NCBI RefSeq assembly: GCF_020283565.1
Contig: NC_060060.1
Location: 11,408,001-11,472,000 of the forward strand
Length of the DNA stretch: 64,000 nt
Source: Trifolium pratense
Lineage: Eukaryota; Streptophyta; Magnoliopsida; Fabales; Fabaceae
Direction of reading: 5' to 3'
The notes under the pieces were generated by a model. That model did no database searches. It saw only the letters and a program-made list of their open reading frames with translations, and was not told the DNA's origin. Positions 32,576 through 42,845 of the stretch are shown here, in pieces; the first letter of the stretch is position 1; the number at the start of each line of letters is the position of its first letter. Position numbers and translations under genes: made by a program.

Positions 32576-33065
32576 TAGTGTCACACTAAAAACGAAGCTA
32601 CTAGTGTTTGCCATATACGTTTGATTGTAGCTTCCATATAGTGTCTCCTCATACATACGCTACTTAGCTTCTATTGGACGCAACAGTGTAGCTTGGACTT
32701 TTTTTAGCGTCCGCCACTACACTGACTCTAAATCAATGCTAAAGATCTTGTAGCGTTAGTTTTTTGGCATTCAAAATCTGCTTTGCGCCGACGCTTCATA
32801 GCAATTTTGTTGTAGTGTTAATTTATTATTTATTTTATGATTAAACTTTAATATTTTTTGCTATTAATTTGTTTTATGATTAAAGTTTAATATTTTTTAA
32901 TATTAACTTGAAGCTAAGAATAAAGATGGAGATTTGACCCAAAAAAATATGGAGATCAAAAACATTTTAGATAGTGAGAAAGGGAGTGAAAAAATATTTC
33001 TCACTCCTGTCTCGCCCTATTGACAATTCTAAATTTCTCAAAAAAATTCAAACATTGATTCAACA
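32576..33065. repeat. Duplicated segment, copy 1
   Basis: gtttgattgtagcttccat, cttctattggacgcaacagt, agcgtccgccactacactga and attgtagtgttaattt recur in the same order at 36866-37480, as does the following gataaagatggagattt-like stretch. The right part (ttttgttgtagtgtta) resembles a CACTA-type end. Copy 2 differs by a SINE insertion. Confidence 0.75.
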
Positions 33066-34085
33066 CATTGTAAGAGTCGATATCTTCTTCCGCGCATAAA
33101 AGTTCATAAATAAAAATTTCTATAAGTTTTTAAACAAAGATGAATTAAATATGATTTTTTTTTCTTTTTTGCGCATAAAAAATTCATCTTATGTTAAAAA
33201 ATTCTAAAATTTTGTGAGGGTGGTTCTTATAATATTATAATCATGAACACAAAATATCATTTAAAATGTGAAAGTACACAAGAGTTTGATTAAAAGTATG
33301 AACCAAAAGTTATGACAGAAAATATTTGAGCAACCAAAACTTGTGGCAAAATTCGAGATATTTATATATAGGAACAGAAACTTATAGGAAACAAAAATGA
33401 TAAGAGATTTGATTAGTATCCATGAGATTTAATGTTCGATCTTCAATAATAATGTTGTAAACAAAAAAAAATTAATTTTTTTAGACAACTTTTATGGAAA
33501 AAAGTGAAATGAAAGAAATACATGAGAGAGTGAGAAAGTGATCGAAAAGATTTACATGAGAGAGTATCATTAGTTACATAGCAACACACTTATGAGATCC
33601 ACGAACATATAGAACCAAACATCCATAGTACTCTGACAAAAAGCTTTTGTAAAATATAAAGAAAAATACTATTTCAACCAATGTGTGCGATCTTAAAAAA
33701 ATACAATAAAGCACTCCCATAATATACTCGTTAGTATAGTGAGTAAAAAGAAAGAAAGAAAGAATAATATGTTTTAGTAAAAAAAGAAAGAATATACTAT
33801 GATTTTTAAGTCTACATAATATTTTTTTAAATAAGGATAGAATTGACAGAAAAAAAATTATAATGCATTATATTCCGTTTACTTTCCAAATAAGGTAACA
33901 AGAATTTTATTATGCTCATCGTAAAATATCTAAACAATGAAATAAAATATTTATTCGATTAAACTCCATCATGATGATATATTCTGCTCTGTTTTAGAAT
34001 ATCCAAAAAGTGCCTTATTCTATGTCCCAGGTAAAATTAAAGGTTTACATTAATGAATTGATCTTCCTTGTTACACCCATTTGGC
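33066..34085. other. Intergenic, upstream of the degraded UGT
   Basis: AT-rich noncoding sequence; nothing recognised. Confidence 0.4.
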
Positions 34086-34093
34086 AGCAATGT

Positions 34094-34104
34094 CCATAAA
34101 TATA
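34094..34104 (+). promoter_or_regulatory. TATA-like box retained before the degraded UGT
   Basis: ccataaatata in the context ttggcagcaatgtccataaa, identical over that context to the promoter at 49060. The downstream start codon is deleted. Confidence 0.55.
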
Positions 34105-34194
34105 CATCTTCAATCTGCTTGGAACAATAAGTGACTTTAACAGAGCAAAACAAGCAAGAAATCAAGCTCTGTCTCTAAGAAAACGTCTTACCAC

Positions 34195-36781
34195 TTCTAG
34201 CAAGTCCAGGCATGGGACACTTAATTCCATCTATGGAATTACCCAAACGTCTTACCACTCACCATGGTTTCGACGTCACTGTCTTCATCGTCACCACTAA
34301 TTCGTCCGATTCAGACATGATGACATGCGTCATTACATGAAAATAAGACCAATTTCAAGTGTTTTTAGAAGAATTGTAACTCATTTCATGGAAGAATAAT
34401 GCACTAGTTTGAAGATATTTGCAAAGGATGAAAGTAGCTGAAGAATGAAGAAAAATAGCTAATATTCTGCTTTTTGCGCCCCAGGCGAAAAATCCTGTGC
34501 CTGAGGCGAAACGTTCCAGTTGAAAAGTACCTCTCTGTTTGCTATTTCGCCTGAGGCGAAAATTCCTGTGCCTCAGGCGAAAATTTCACCAGAAAAAGTA
34601 CCTCTCTGTTTGCCTGTTCGCCTGGGGCGAAAATGTTGGTGCCTCAGGCGAAAATTCTGTGCCTGGGGCGAAAATGCTTGTGCCTGAGGCGAAATTCTCA
34701 TTTATTGACTCCGGTTATAAAAGGAAAACGCAGATCTGAGATAGGGGATCGAAAAATAGCATTGGAAACATCAATTTTGAGAACTTTTGAAGATCAAGGA
34801 GCTTGGAGACAAGGATTTGAAGGTGGAAACACATCAAGATCATCTTGTAATCATGCTTTCTTTCATTTCTTTGATTGTAATGTCTTTTATTACTATGTGT
34901 AACTAAATTCTCATGATTGATCCTTAGGGGATTCTTATTATTATTTCTCTTAAACTATGTGATTATCATATGTTATAATTAATGAATTACGAAGTTAGTT
35001 TCTTCAATCATTCCTTGTTCTTAATGCTTTGCATAATTTGATCAATTGTGTAATGTTTTCAATTATTTGTTTTACTATGACGATAGGAATGAATGATCGA
35101 TCTAGGAACGATTGATCAATTAACTTTGACTTAAGACATTTCGGATCATTAATTGAGATTAAAGGATTAAAGGTTGTAAACCTCAATTGATAATAGATTA
35201 CCTAAGACATTAGGGATCGATGATCAAGGGAGAGGATTATGTTACCAAGACATTGGGCATAATTATTTTTGATTTAATCTAATCGTGAAACTAAATTGAG
35301 TAAATTCGTTATTATACATGAAATTACCAAGAGAAGTAGTAATTAGATGAACCAAAAGGATCAATCGTTGTTCTCCTATTGATTTTAATCTTAAGTTATT
35401 TCCAATTCTTGTGATCGAAATTTGAATCAACAAATTCCCCTCCATTTTTACATTGAAATTTATATGTTTAAATATGAATTCAATTAGTTTTTGAATTACA
35501 ACAATCCATGTGGAAAGAACGATTTTTATACTACTTGACGGCTATTTGTACACTTGCAAAATATTCATCAAGACACACCAACTACATCAAAAATACTTCA
35601 ACTAACATCCAACCTTAATGGCATCAACGTCATTATAACACCTCCGGTGGATGTCTCCGACAAACTTGATCCAAACAACCCATCGTTGGGTTTAACAATT
35701 GTTTTAACTATGTTTGAATCTCTTCCTTTTATTCAATCTCAAATATTATCAATGAAATTTCCTCCATCAGTTCTTATCGTGGATCTCTTTGGTACTATGG
35801 CTTTACCTATGGCACGTGATCTCCATATGTCTATTTATGTTTTCCTTGCTACCAGTGCTTGGTTCTTTGTTGTTAATATTTATCTTCCTTTCATCACAAA
35901 GAAAGCATTTTCAAGACACGCTAATGATCACAAACCGCTTTTGATTCCAGGTTGTGAACCACTTAGGTTTCAGGATACACTCAATCAATTAGTTTATCCA
36001 TTGGGGCCTAGTCACGAAAGTTATGTTGAAGTCGTAAAGTTATGTTTATCCATTGGTTTATCCATTGGGGCTTGTGCGAACTGTTGAACCGAAGTAGAAG
36101 AGGGAGGGTGAGAAATTAATTTTAAGTTAGCTTGATCAGCAACCTGATGAGACAGTGCTGTATTTGTTGTTTGGGAGTGGTGGGACGATGTCAAAAGGTT
36201 AGATGAGAGAATTGGCTTACGGGTTAGAGTTGAGTCAACAGAGGTTTATTTGGGTTGTGCGACAACCCATAGAGAACGATGCATTTGCGGCATTTTTCGA
36301 TACAGTGAAGGGTGGCAATGCATCAACATTGGTGGATTACTTACTAGGAGGGTTTGTGAATCGGACAAAGGAGGTGGGGATTTGTGTTCCCATGTGGGAT
36401 CCACAAGCTGAGATTTTAAAACATCCAACAACTGGTGGTTTTGTAACACACTGCGGTTGGAATTATGTATTGGAGAGTATCTTTAGCGGTGTTCCGATGG
36501 TTGCGTTGCCGCTTTATGCCGAGCAGAAGATGAATGCTACTTTGTTGTCAGAGGAGCTTGGGGTGGCGTTGAGGATGAAGGTGGATGGAGGAATCATTTT
36601 TAGGGAACAAATAGCAAAGTTGATTAGAAGAGTGATGGTCGATGAAGATGACATAAGCATGAGGGTTAAAGTCAAGGAGTATAAGCTAAGCGGAGAGAAA
36701 GCTCTTTCTGTGTCCGGTTCTTCTCATGAGTCGTTTTGTCAGATGACGAAAGACTATGAGGCGAAAAGTCGAGTTGCTTAA
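34195..36781 (+). pseudogene. UGT72-type glycosyltransferase pseudogene split by a solo LTR
   Basis: Similar to the gene at 49162-50643 but heavily damaged. The 5' UTR runs directly into tctagcaagtccaggcatgg, so the start codon and the first eleven or so codons are deleted. A solo LTR (34318-35570) interrupts the codons around position 50. Beyond it the frame resumes at 35571 and is open to 36087, where about 130 bases are missing (the NTWQDLEP to GPLVR region). Further stops follow: TAG in the kept 'gaagtagaag', TAG for Trp in 'agttagcttg' and TAG for Gln at 36201-36203. The distal half, including a PSPG box with changes (WDPQAEILKHP, WNYVLES, ALPLYAEQ), is open at 36203-36781. The C-terminus lacks several codons. 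It is clearly nonfunctional. Confidence 0.95.
34318..35570 (+). mobile_element. Solo LTR inside the UGT pseudogene
   Basis: The 1253-bp insert starts TGATG and ends CATCA (perfect 5-base inverted ends) and is flanked by an exact 5-bp duplication agaca (34313-34317 and 35571-35575), which matches the uninterrupted sequence in the 49162 paralogue. No second LTR, primer site or internal region is present, so this is a solo LTR left by LTR-LTR recombination. About 34470-34705 holds tandem repeats of the palindromic motif cgcctgaggcgaaa. Confidence 0.92.
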
Positions 36782-36865
36782 ACAATAAATAAGACATGTT
36801 TTATCTCATATGAAATGCATTTACATAATTTGTTTTTTATTGTAATTTAGTTACTATATGCAATC
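36782..36865. other. 3' flank of the degraded UGT
   Basis: acaataaataagacatgttt and tgtaatttagttactatatg are conserved with the 3' flank of the 49162 gene. Confidence 0.6.
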
Positions 36866-37485
36866 GATAGCATCACACAAAATCTGAAGCTAGTGTATGC
36901 CAAATACATTTGATTGTAGCTTCCGTATAGTGTCTCCTTCTCCTCATACAGACGCTACTTAACTTCTATTGGACGCGACAATCTAGCTTGGACTTTTTTA
37001 GCGTCCGTCACTACACTGAACTCTTAATCGACACTAAAGACCTTGTAGTGCCCATTTTTTTGTCATTTAGAATCTGCTTTGGACTAGTATGCTAGGTTTG
37101 GTCTAATGGGGAGGGGTTTGAGTAATACGCTCTAGGTTCTGGGTTCGATCCCCAGCTCATTGTAAACAAAAAAAAAAGAATCTGCTTTGGACCGACGCTC
37201 CATAGCAATTTTATTGTAGTGTTAATTTATTATTTGTTTTATGATTAAGCTTTAATATTTTTTTACAAATAATTTTTTTTATGATTAAACTTTAATATTT
37301 TTTACTATTAACTCGAGGCTAAGAATAAAGATGGAGATTTGCACAAAAAAAATATAGAGATAAAAAACATTTTAGATTGTGAGAAAGGGAGTGAAAAAAT
37401 ATTTCTCATTCTCTCCCATCCCATCCTATTAATATCCCTAAGTTTCTTTGAAAAAAATTCAAACATTGATTCAACACATTTAACC
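36866..37485. repeat. Duplicated segment, copy 2 (with SINE insertion)
   Basis: Counterpart of 32576-33065 in the same orientation. The alignment is interrupted only by a SINE plus one copy of its target site (37085-37192). Confidence 0.75.
37085..37176 (+). mobile_element. Very short (92-bp) tRNA-derived SINE
   Basis: A perfect 16-bp target duplication, agaatctgctttggac, flanks it at 37069-37084 and 37177-37192. It contains an A-box-like tttggtctaatgggg and a B-box gggttcgatcccc and ends in an A run. The duplicate segment at 32576-33065 has the empty site (caaaatctgctttgcgccga). Different family from the SINEs at 6010 and 56745. Confidence 0.88.
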
Positions 37486-37929
37486 AAAATTATAGACATA
37501 ACTTAAAAACTCCTAATTTTATAGGGATTAAAAATACACTAACCGATATTATTATAATATTACATATGGATTTTTTTTTACTAAAATATGTGTCAACAAA
37601 ATTATAATATAATACTCTGTACCGGTAAAAGTTATCATGCATAAGTGTTTTTCTTATGCATGGTGCATAAGGCACGGGCGCTAATCCCTTACGCGTGCGC
37701 GCATCGTTACTTCCAAGCGCCATTCCATTTTAGCCTTTGATTCTTGATCAACAAGCCTTAGTGCTTCCACCCTCCTGATCAAGCATGAGTCGTCTGATTA
37801 ATCAAACAACCCAAATCTTCCCCCTGTTTTTTTTGTTTGTTGCTGCGTTGGGCCTTCTTGTGGGTTGAGCATGTATTCTTTCATGCTACATGCACCTCTC
37901 CTGCTTACTATTTATGCAATATTATTTTG

Positions 37930-38160
37930 GAAACCATTATGCTGGTTAAATGGTTTCTGAGAGTTAAACAGTGAAACCATTCGTATTGTAAAATGGTTTT
38001 ATGTGTTTACTGAAACCAATATTGTATTTTTATGGTTTTAAAAATCCTGAAAACCATTATGCTGGTTAAATGGTTTCATATAGTTATACAATGAAATCAT
38101 TTGTATTGTAAAATGGTTTAATGATTTTAAATACTGATTATTACTGAAACCATAAATATG
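37930..38160. repeat. Tandem ~115-bp repeat
   Basis: aaaccattatgctggttaaa plus tggtttc... gtattgtaaaatggttt is present twice, about 118 bases apart; weaker copies of the 'aaatggttt' core continue to about 38300. Confidence 0.7.
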
Positions 38161-38412
38161 GTTTAATAGTTTTGATAGTTTTCTATGTGAAACTAAAATA
38201 ATTGTCTAATGATTTTGTAATAAAACAAAAAACCAATGGTTTCGTCTACTGATTTATGTTAATTGTAATAAATTAAACCATAATTACAGTACATGTTTTA
38301 GTATGTAATTTTAAATTAAAATATGACTATATAATCATCCAACACAATTAATTGAAAATAGATTCTTATAATATGTACTTCAAAGAAACAAAAGTTATTA
38401 TTTAATTGGAAA

Positions 38413-38590
38413 TGGGGGGCGCGTTAGAAATTTGGGGATGCGCTAGAATCTGGAGGAGGAAAAAAATTGGGGGGCACGCTAGAAATCTGGAGGAGGAAAA
38501 AAAATTGGGGGGCTCGTAAGAAATCTAGGGGAGAAAAAGGGGAAAATTTGGGGGGTGCGCTAAGCAATTGGGGGGCGCGCAAGTAATGGG
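38413..38590. repeat. G-rich tandem repeat
   Basis: Four to five worn copies of a 35-45 base unit combining 'attggggggcgcgctaga' and 'aatctggaggaggaaaaa'. Confidence 0.65.
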
Positions 38591-38724
38591 GTAGCATATG
38601 AGAGTACCTAGAGTAAATGATGGGTGCGTTAAATAATTTTCATTATTTATACATGGTGCATATGAAAGGTTTTAATTATAGCCTTAGATCATAGATACAT
38701 GATTATAACATATCTACTTTGAAT

Positions 38725-41700
38725 CAATGTTTTAAGAACCGGACCGGACCGGCCGGTTCAACCGGGAACCGGACACAGGAGCGGTCCGGGCTGCTGCTGA
38801 GAACCGGTAGTCTGCAGAACCGGGAAAAAACCGCTTGAAACCGGTACGAACCGCCCGGAACCGTTCGAACCGGTGAACCGGGAGCGGTTTGAAAAAACCG
38901 GCTGGTTCGGAATCTTTTAAAAATTTTTAAAAAAAAAAAAAAAACTGTGTATTTAACGTGTTTTTTTTTCCTGTGTGTAACCCTAATTTTTCTCTTTCAC
39001 TTTCCAGTGAGCGTGAAAACGGCTGAAGGAAAACCAACACCTATTTTCTTCTTCTTCTTCGTGAAAACCCTCCACTGGTAACCTGCACTTTTTTTCTTCT
39101 TCTTCTTCGTTAATTGTTTCTTATATTAGATGGTGGAATGAAACAAATTTATCCTATTGTTATGTTTAGGTTTCTTAATTTGTTTCTTAATTTGTGGAAT
39201 GAAGAACTAAGGTTTTGTTCTATTTTTATGGGTTTCATCTTTATATTATTTGCTTTAGGAAATATTGTTTCAACACATTGATAGATTGCAACAAGAATAA
39301 TATTTTTCAGAATCTTGTTTCAATTTTGAAAAGGTTTTTTTTTTCTTATTTTACGTTAATTGCAACAAGAACTAAGTTTTTTTTTTCTTATATTACAGTA
39401 GTTTCTAATTTGTCCTTTGTTTGTTTTAGGTTTTTAAAGTTTCTATTTTGTTAGTTTGTTTATCACATGTGAAGTAGAATAATTATTATGAACCAATTTT
39501 AGTAATTTGTTGCTTTGTTTACCAATTTAAAGTTTATTTTCTATTTCAGAAAATTATGTCGACATCAGCATCAACTTCTGTTGCTCAATCTTCACAAGCA
39601 GCTCCTCCAACACAAGCTGATGACTCTATGCAATCATGTCGACAAAAGTCAGACCCTGCTTGGGACTATTGCACATATGTTGTAGAAGGAAGGAATAAAA
39701 GATTTACATGTATGTTTTGCAAAAAAGTTATTAAAGGTGGAGGGATACATCGACTTAAAAAGCATCTTGCCGGAGTAGTTGGTGATGTAAAAATTTGCAA
39801 AACAGTGGATGCAGATACCAGATTTAGGATGCTCGAGAGTTTGAATGAAACTTCAACAAAGAAGAAGAGAGCTGCAGAGACATTTGATGATGAACATCCT
39901 TTTGGTCCTAATGTTGTGGAATTGGCCGATGATGACACTAGTGAAATACCACGTCCAGCAGTGCATGTGTCGTCCTCCTCTCGACCACCAAAGAGAGCAG
40001 CTACATCTCAAGAGGTGGGTAGTTTCTTTGCTCCAAGAACTACCCCTGGTGCGCAACCAACAATTAAGAGTGTGCTTGCAGGTAAAAAAGTTGTGCATGA
40101 AGTTGATATTGCTATTGCAACTTTTTTCTTTGAAAATTGCATCCCTATGAATGCTTTGAATTCAAGGTCTTATCAGCGAATGCTTGATGCAGTTGCTTCT
40201 ATTGGGTCTGGATATAAAGGGCCAAATTATCATGCTATGAGAACTAGATTATTATCTGATATGAAAAAAAATGTCCAATTGCTAGTTGATAGTTGTCGTA
40301 GTCAATGGGTAGAAACAGGATGTACAATCATGGCAGATGGGTGGCAAGATCAAAAAAATAGGCAATTGATTAACTTTCTAGTTTATTGTCCTATGGGAAT
40401 TAGTTTTATAAGATCCGTCGATGCTTCAGATATTATTAAAGATGCAACTAATCTTTGTAATCTGTTTGTTGAATTGGTTGAATTTGTTGGTCCTAAAAAT
40501 GTTGTGCATCTTGTAACGGATAATGCCGCTAATTATAAAGTAGCAGGAAGAATGCTACATGATAAATATCCTCATATCTACTGGTCACCATGTGCTGCGC
40601 ATTGTCTAAACTTGGTTTTAGGCGACATAGGAAAAATGGAACTTGTCCAAAGTCTAGCAAAACGTGCATCATTAATTACAAAGTTTGTTTACAATCATGG
40701 GTTTTTGTTAGCTTTTTTGAGGAAGAGGGAAGGATGGACAGAAATTATACGTCCTGGTCCTACTCGTTTTGCCACAACCTTTATTGCATTGAAGAGTCTT
40801 CACAAACACCAACATGATCTTACAGCTTTGGTAACTAGCAAAACTTTTGTTGAGTCTAGATACTATAGAGACCCAAAGGCTAGGGATTTCATTGCTGTTA
40901 TCCTAGATTCTAGATTTTGGAATGATGTTGAGATTATTGTTAAAATTGTTGCACCACTAGTATATTTGTTAAGGATTGTTGATGGTGATGATAGGCCATC
41001 ACTTGGTTATGTGTATGATGGCATGTTTAGAGCAAAGAAAGCTATTAAGAGCATTTTCATGAACAAAAAATCCTTGTACAAAACCTTGTAAAAAATCCCA
41101 GCATTCTATTATGATAAGGAGAACTTGTCCCAAAAGCCCGAGGTTATGGCAGGATTTCTTGAAGTGTTGACTACACAAGTTGATGGTAATCGGACCAAAT
41201 TCTTGAATGAAACCAATCTTTATCGTGGAAAGGTTGGTGAGTTTGGCAAACAATTGGCTCTTGATTCTATTAAGCATATGCGTCCCGGTAAGTATAATTG
41301 ATATAATGTTTTTTAAATTGTGCATCTTTACCTTTAACTACATATTGATCATGATTTCAATTTTATTATGATTTTGATAGATATGTGGTGGAATACTTTT
41401 GGACATAGTGTGCCAAATGTGCAAAAATGGGCAATTAAGATACTTAGTCAAACTGCTTCATCATCGGGTTGTGAAAGGAATTGGAGTGTCTTTGAAAGAA
41501 TACATACAAAAAAGAGGAATAGATTGGAGCATCAAAGGTTGAATGATCTTGTGTTTGTGCATTACAACTTGCGTTTAAAAAATAGGTATGCAATTATTTT
41601 TAATTTTTACCTTCAATATTCTACATTTCATTATTTATTATCCTTTTTACATTGAATAATCTTTGTCTTTTGTTAGAGCCTTCAACAAGATGGGAGCCTA

Positions 41701-42485
41701 TGATCCTATAGACTATGAGAGAATAGATGACATTGAATTTTGGATCATGGACGAAGATACAAATTCTACCCCCATTCTTGATTCCAATGAGATAGAAAGT
41801 ATGCTTTACAATGAGGAATCAATTCCCATAATTGGTATTGACAATGAGGAAGGTGAGAGTGAGATTATTACTTATGTGCATTGAGTTGTATACTTGTATT
41901 GTGGTATTTAGTTTATGAAAATGCTATACTTAATTGTTTACTTTATTTTTAGGTGAATTGGCACCCACCATTGGACTTCAAGAGGGGGACTTAATTTGGA
42001 TTCATTTCCACAAGAAGATGTGAATAGTTATAATGGTGTTGATGATGATGGTTTCCATCAATTTAATGATTGATCATTCGATGCATGTACTTTGAGTTTG
42101 AACTTGAATATGGGAGACTTGAAGAGGGGAGACTTAATTTGATATTTTGATGTTTGAATTTAGATTATGAATTTATGTTTTAGTATTTGGTATGAATTAT
42201 GTATTTGGTATAAGTATTATGAATTTGGACTTTGTATAAGTATTATTAAGTACTTGGTCTTGGTATGAACATCATGCACTTTAAAACTAAATTTTGTTAA
42301 TTTGTCAATTTATGTCTAAGTATATGTTATTCTGTTACTGATAATTTGTTTATTAGCTACCAGATACGAAAATTATATGAACGGTTCATATAAACGGTTC
42401 AATAACGGTTGAACCGGTCTAACCGATTGAACCATGAACCAGTGACCACACCGGGTCGATCTCCGGTCCGGTTCTTAAAATATTG
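38725..42485 (+). mobile_element. hAT transposon, 3.76 kb
   Basis: The left end caatgttttaagaaccggac and the complement of the right end (caatattttaagaaccggac) form a 23-bp terminal inverted repeat with one mismatch. The 8-bp target duplication ctttgaat is exact (38717-38724 and 42486-42493), and the other LTR at 47701-47720 shows the uninterrupted site. The subterminal 150-190 bases are packed with aaccgg / ccggtt motifs in both orientations. It encodes a damaged transposase (39556-42073). Confidence 0.95.
39556..42073 (+). pseudogene. hAT transposase, inactivated
   Basis: The frame from 39556 is open for 511 codons. It has a BED zinc finger near residues 35-80 (CMFCKK...IHRLKKHLAG), a DUF659-like core (QWVETGCTIMADGWQDQKNR at about 253-272, then the VTDNAANYKVAGRML and PCAAHCLNLVL segments), then an in-frame TAA at 41089. 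The same frame continues with IPAFYYDKENLSQKPEVMAG. Compared with relatives about 20-25 codons are missing at the stop, so an internal deletion is likely. Introns 41288-41380 and 41586-41676 have good GT-AG borders and connect to the hAT C-terminal dimerisation segment (SQTASSSGCERNWSVFERIH, then TKKRNRLEHQRLNDLVFVHY). A further intron is likely near 41851-41952; the last exon (to 42073) fits only after a frame change. It therefore could not make a full transposase. Confidence 0.88.
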
Positions 42486-42832
42486 CTTTGAATATAATAG
42501 ATCAAAGAAAGGAATTGTGTACCTTGAATGACAGCGGATGAATCCACCATTGATTGAAACTAAGGAAAGGTTGAGAAGGTGCTTTTACCTCTCACTGATG
42601 AGAGATTATGCGTGTTATGTTTTTCAGTGTGTCTAGCTTAATGGGATGGCTATAATATATACTCATCAGTGGAGGCAGGGATCTCTCAATAGGCTGACTA
42701 GAAAGAACGGTCCAACCCATCACGGCCCGTTCAACATTAAGCCTTATAATAATGACAAGATAATATATTTGATTTTATACACATTTAAATTATTTTAATA
42801 AACTAATTAAAGTGAATCCAAAATATTCAACA

Positions 42833-42845
42833 ATCTCCCACTTGG
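42833..42845 (-). other. Polypurine tract of the minus-strand retrotransposon
   Basis: Plus-strand atctcccacttgg reads ccaagtgggagat on the minus strand, directly before the TGTTG start of the 3' LTR. Confidence 0.85.

Noticed and set aside
34539..34902. Overlapping frames rich in LRRKF/LCLR-like repeats
   Set aside because: They come from the cgcctgaggcgaaa tandem motif inside the solo LTR.
37090..37160. Possible tRNA gene (gggttcgatcccc)
   Set aside because: Flanked by a 16-bp target duplication with an A tail and lacking a proper acceptor stem, so it is a SINE.
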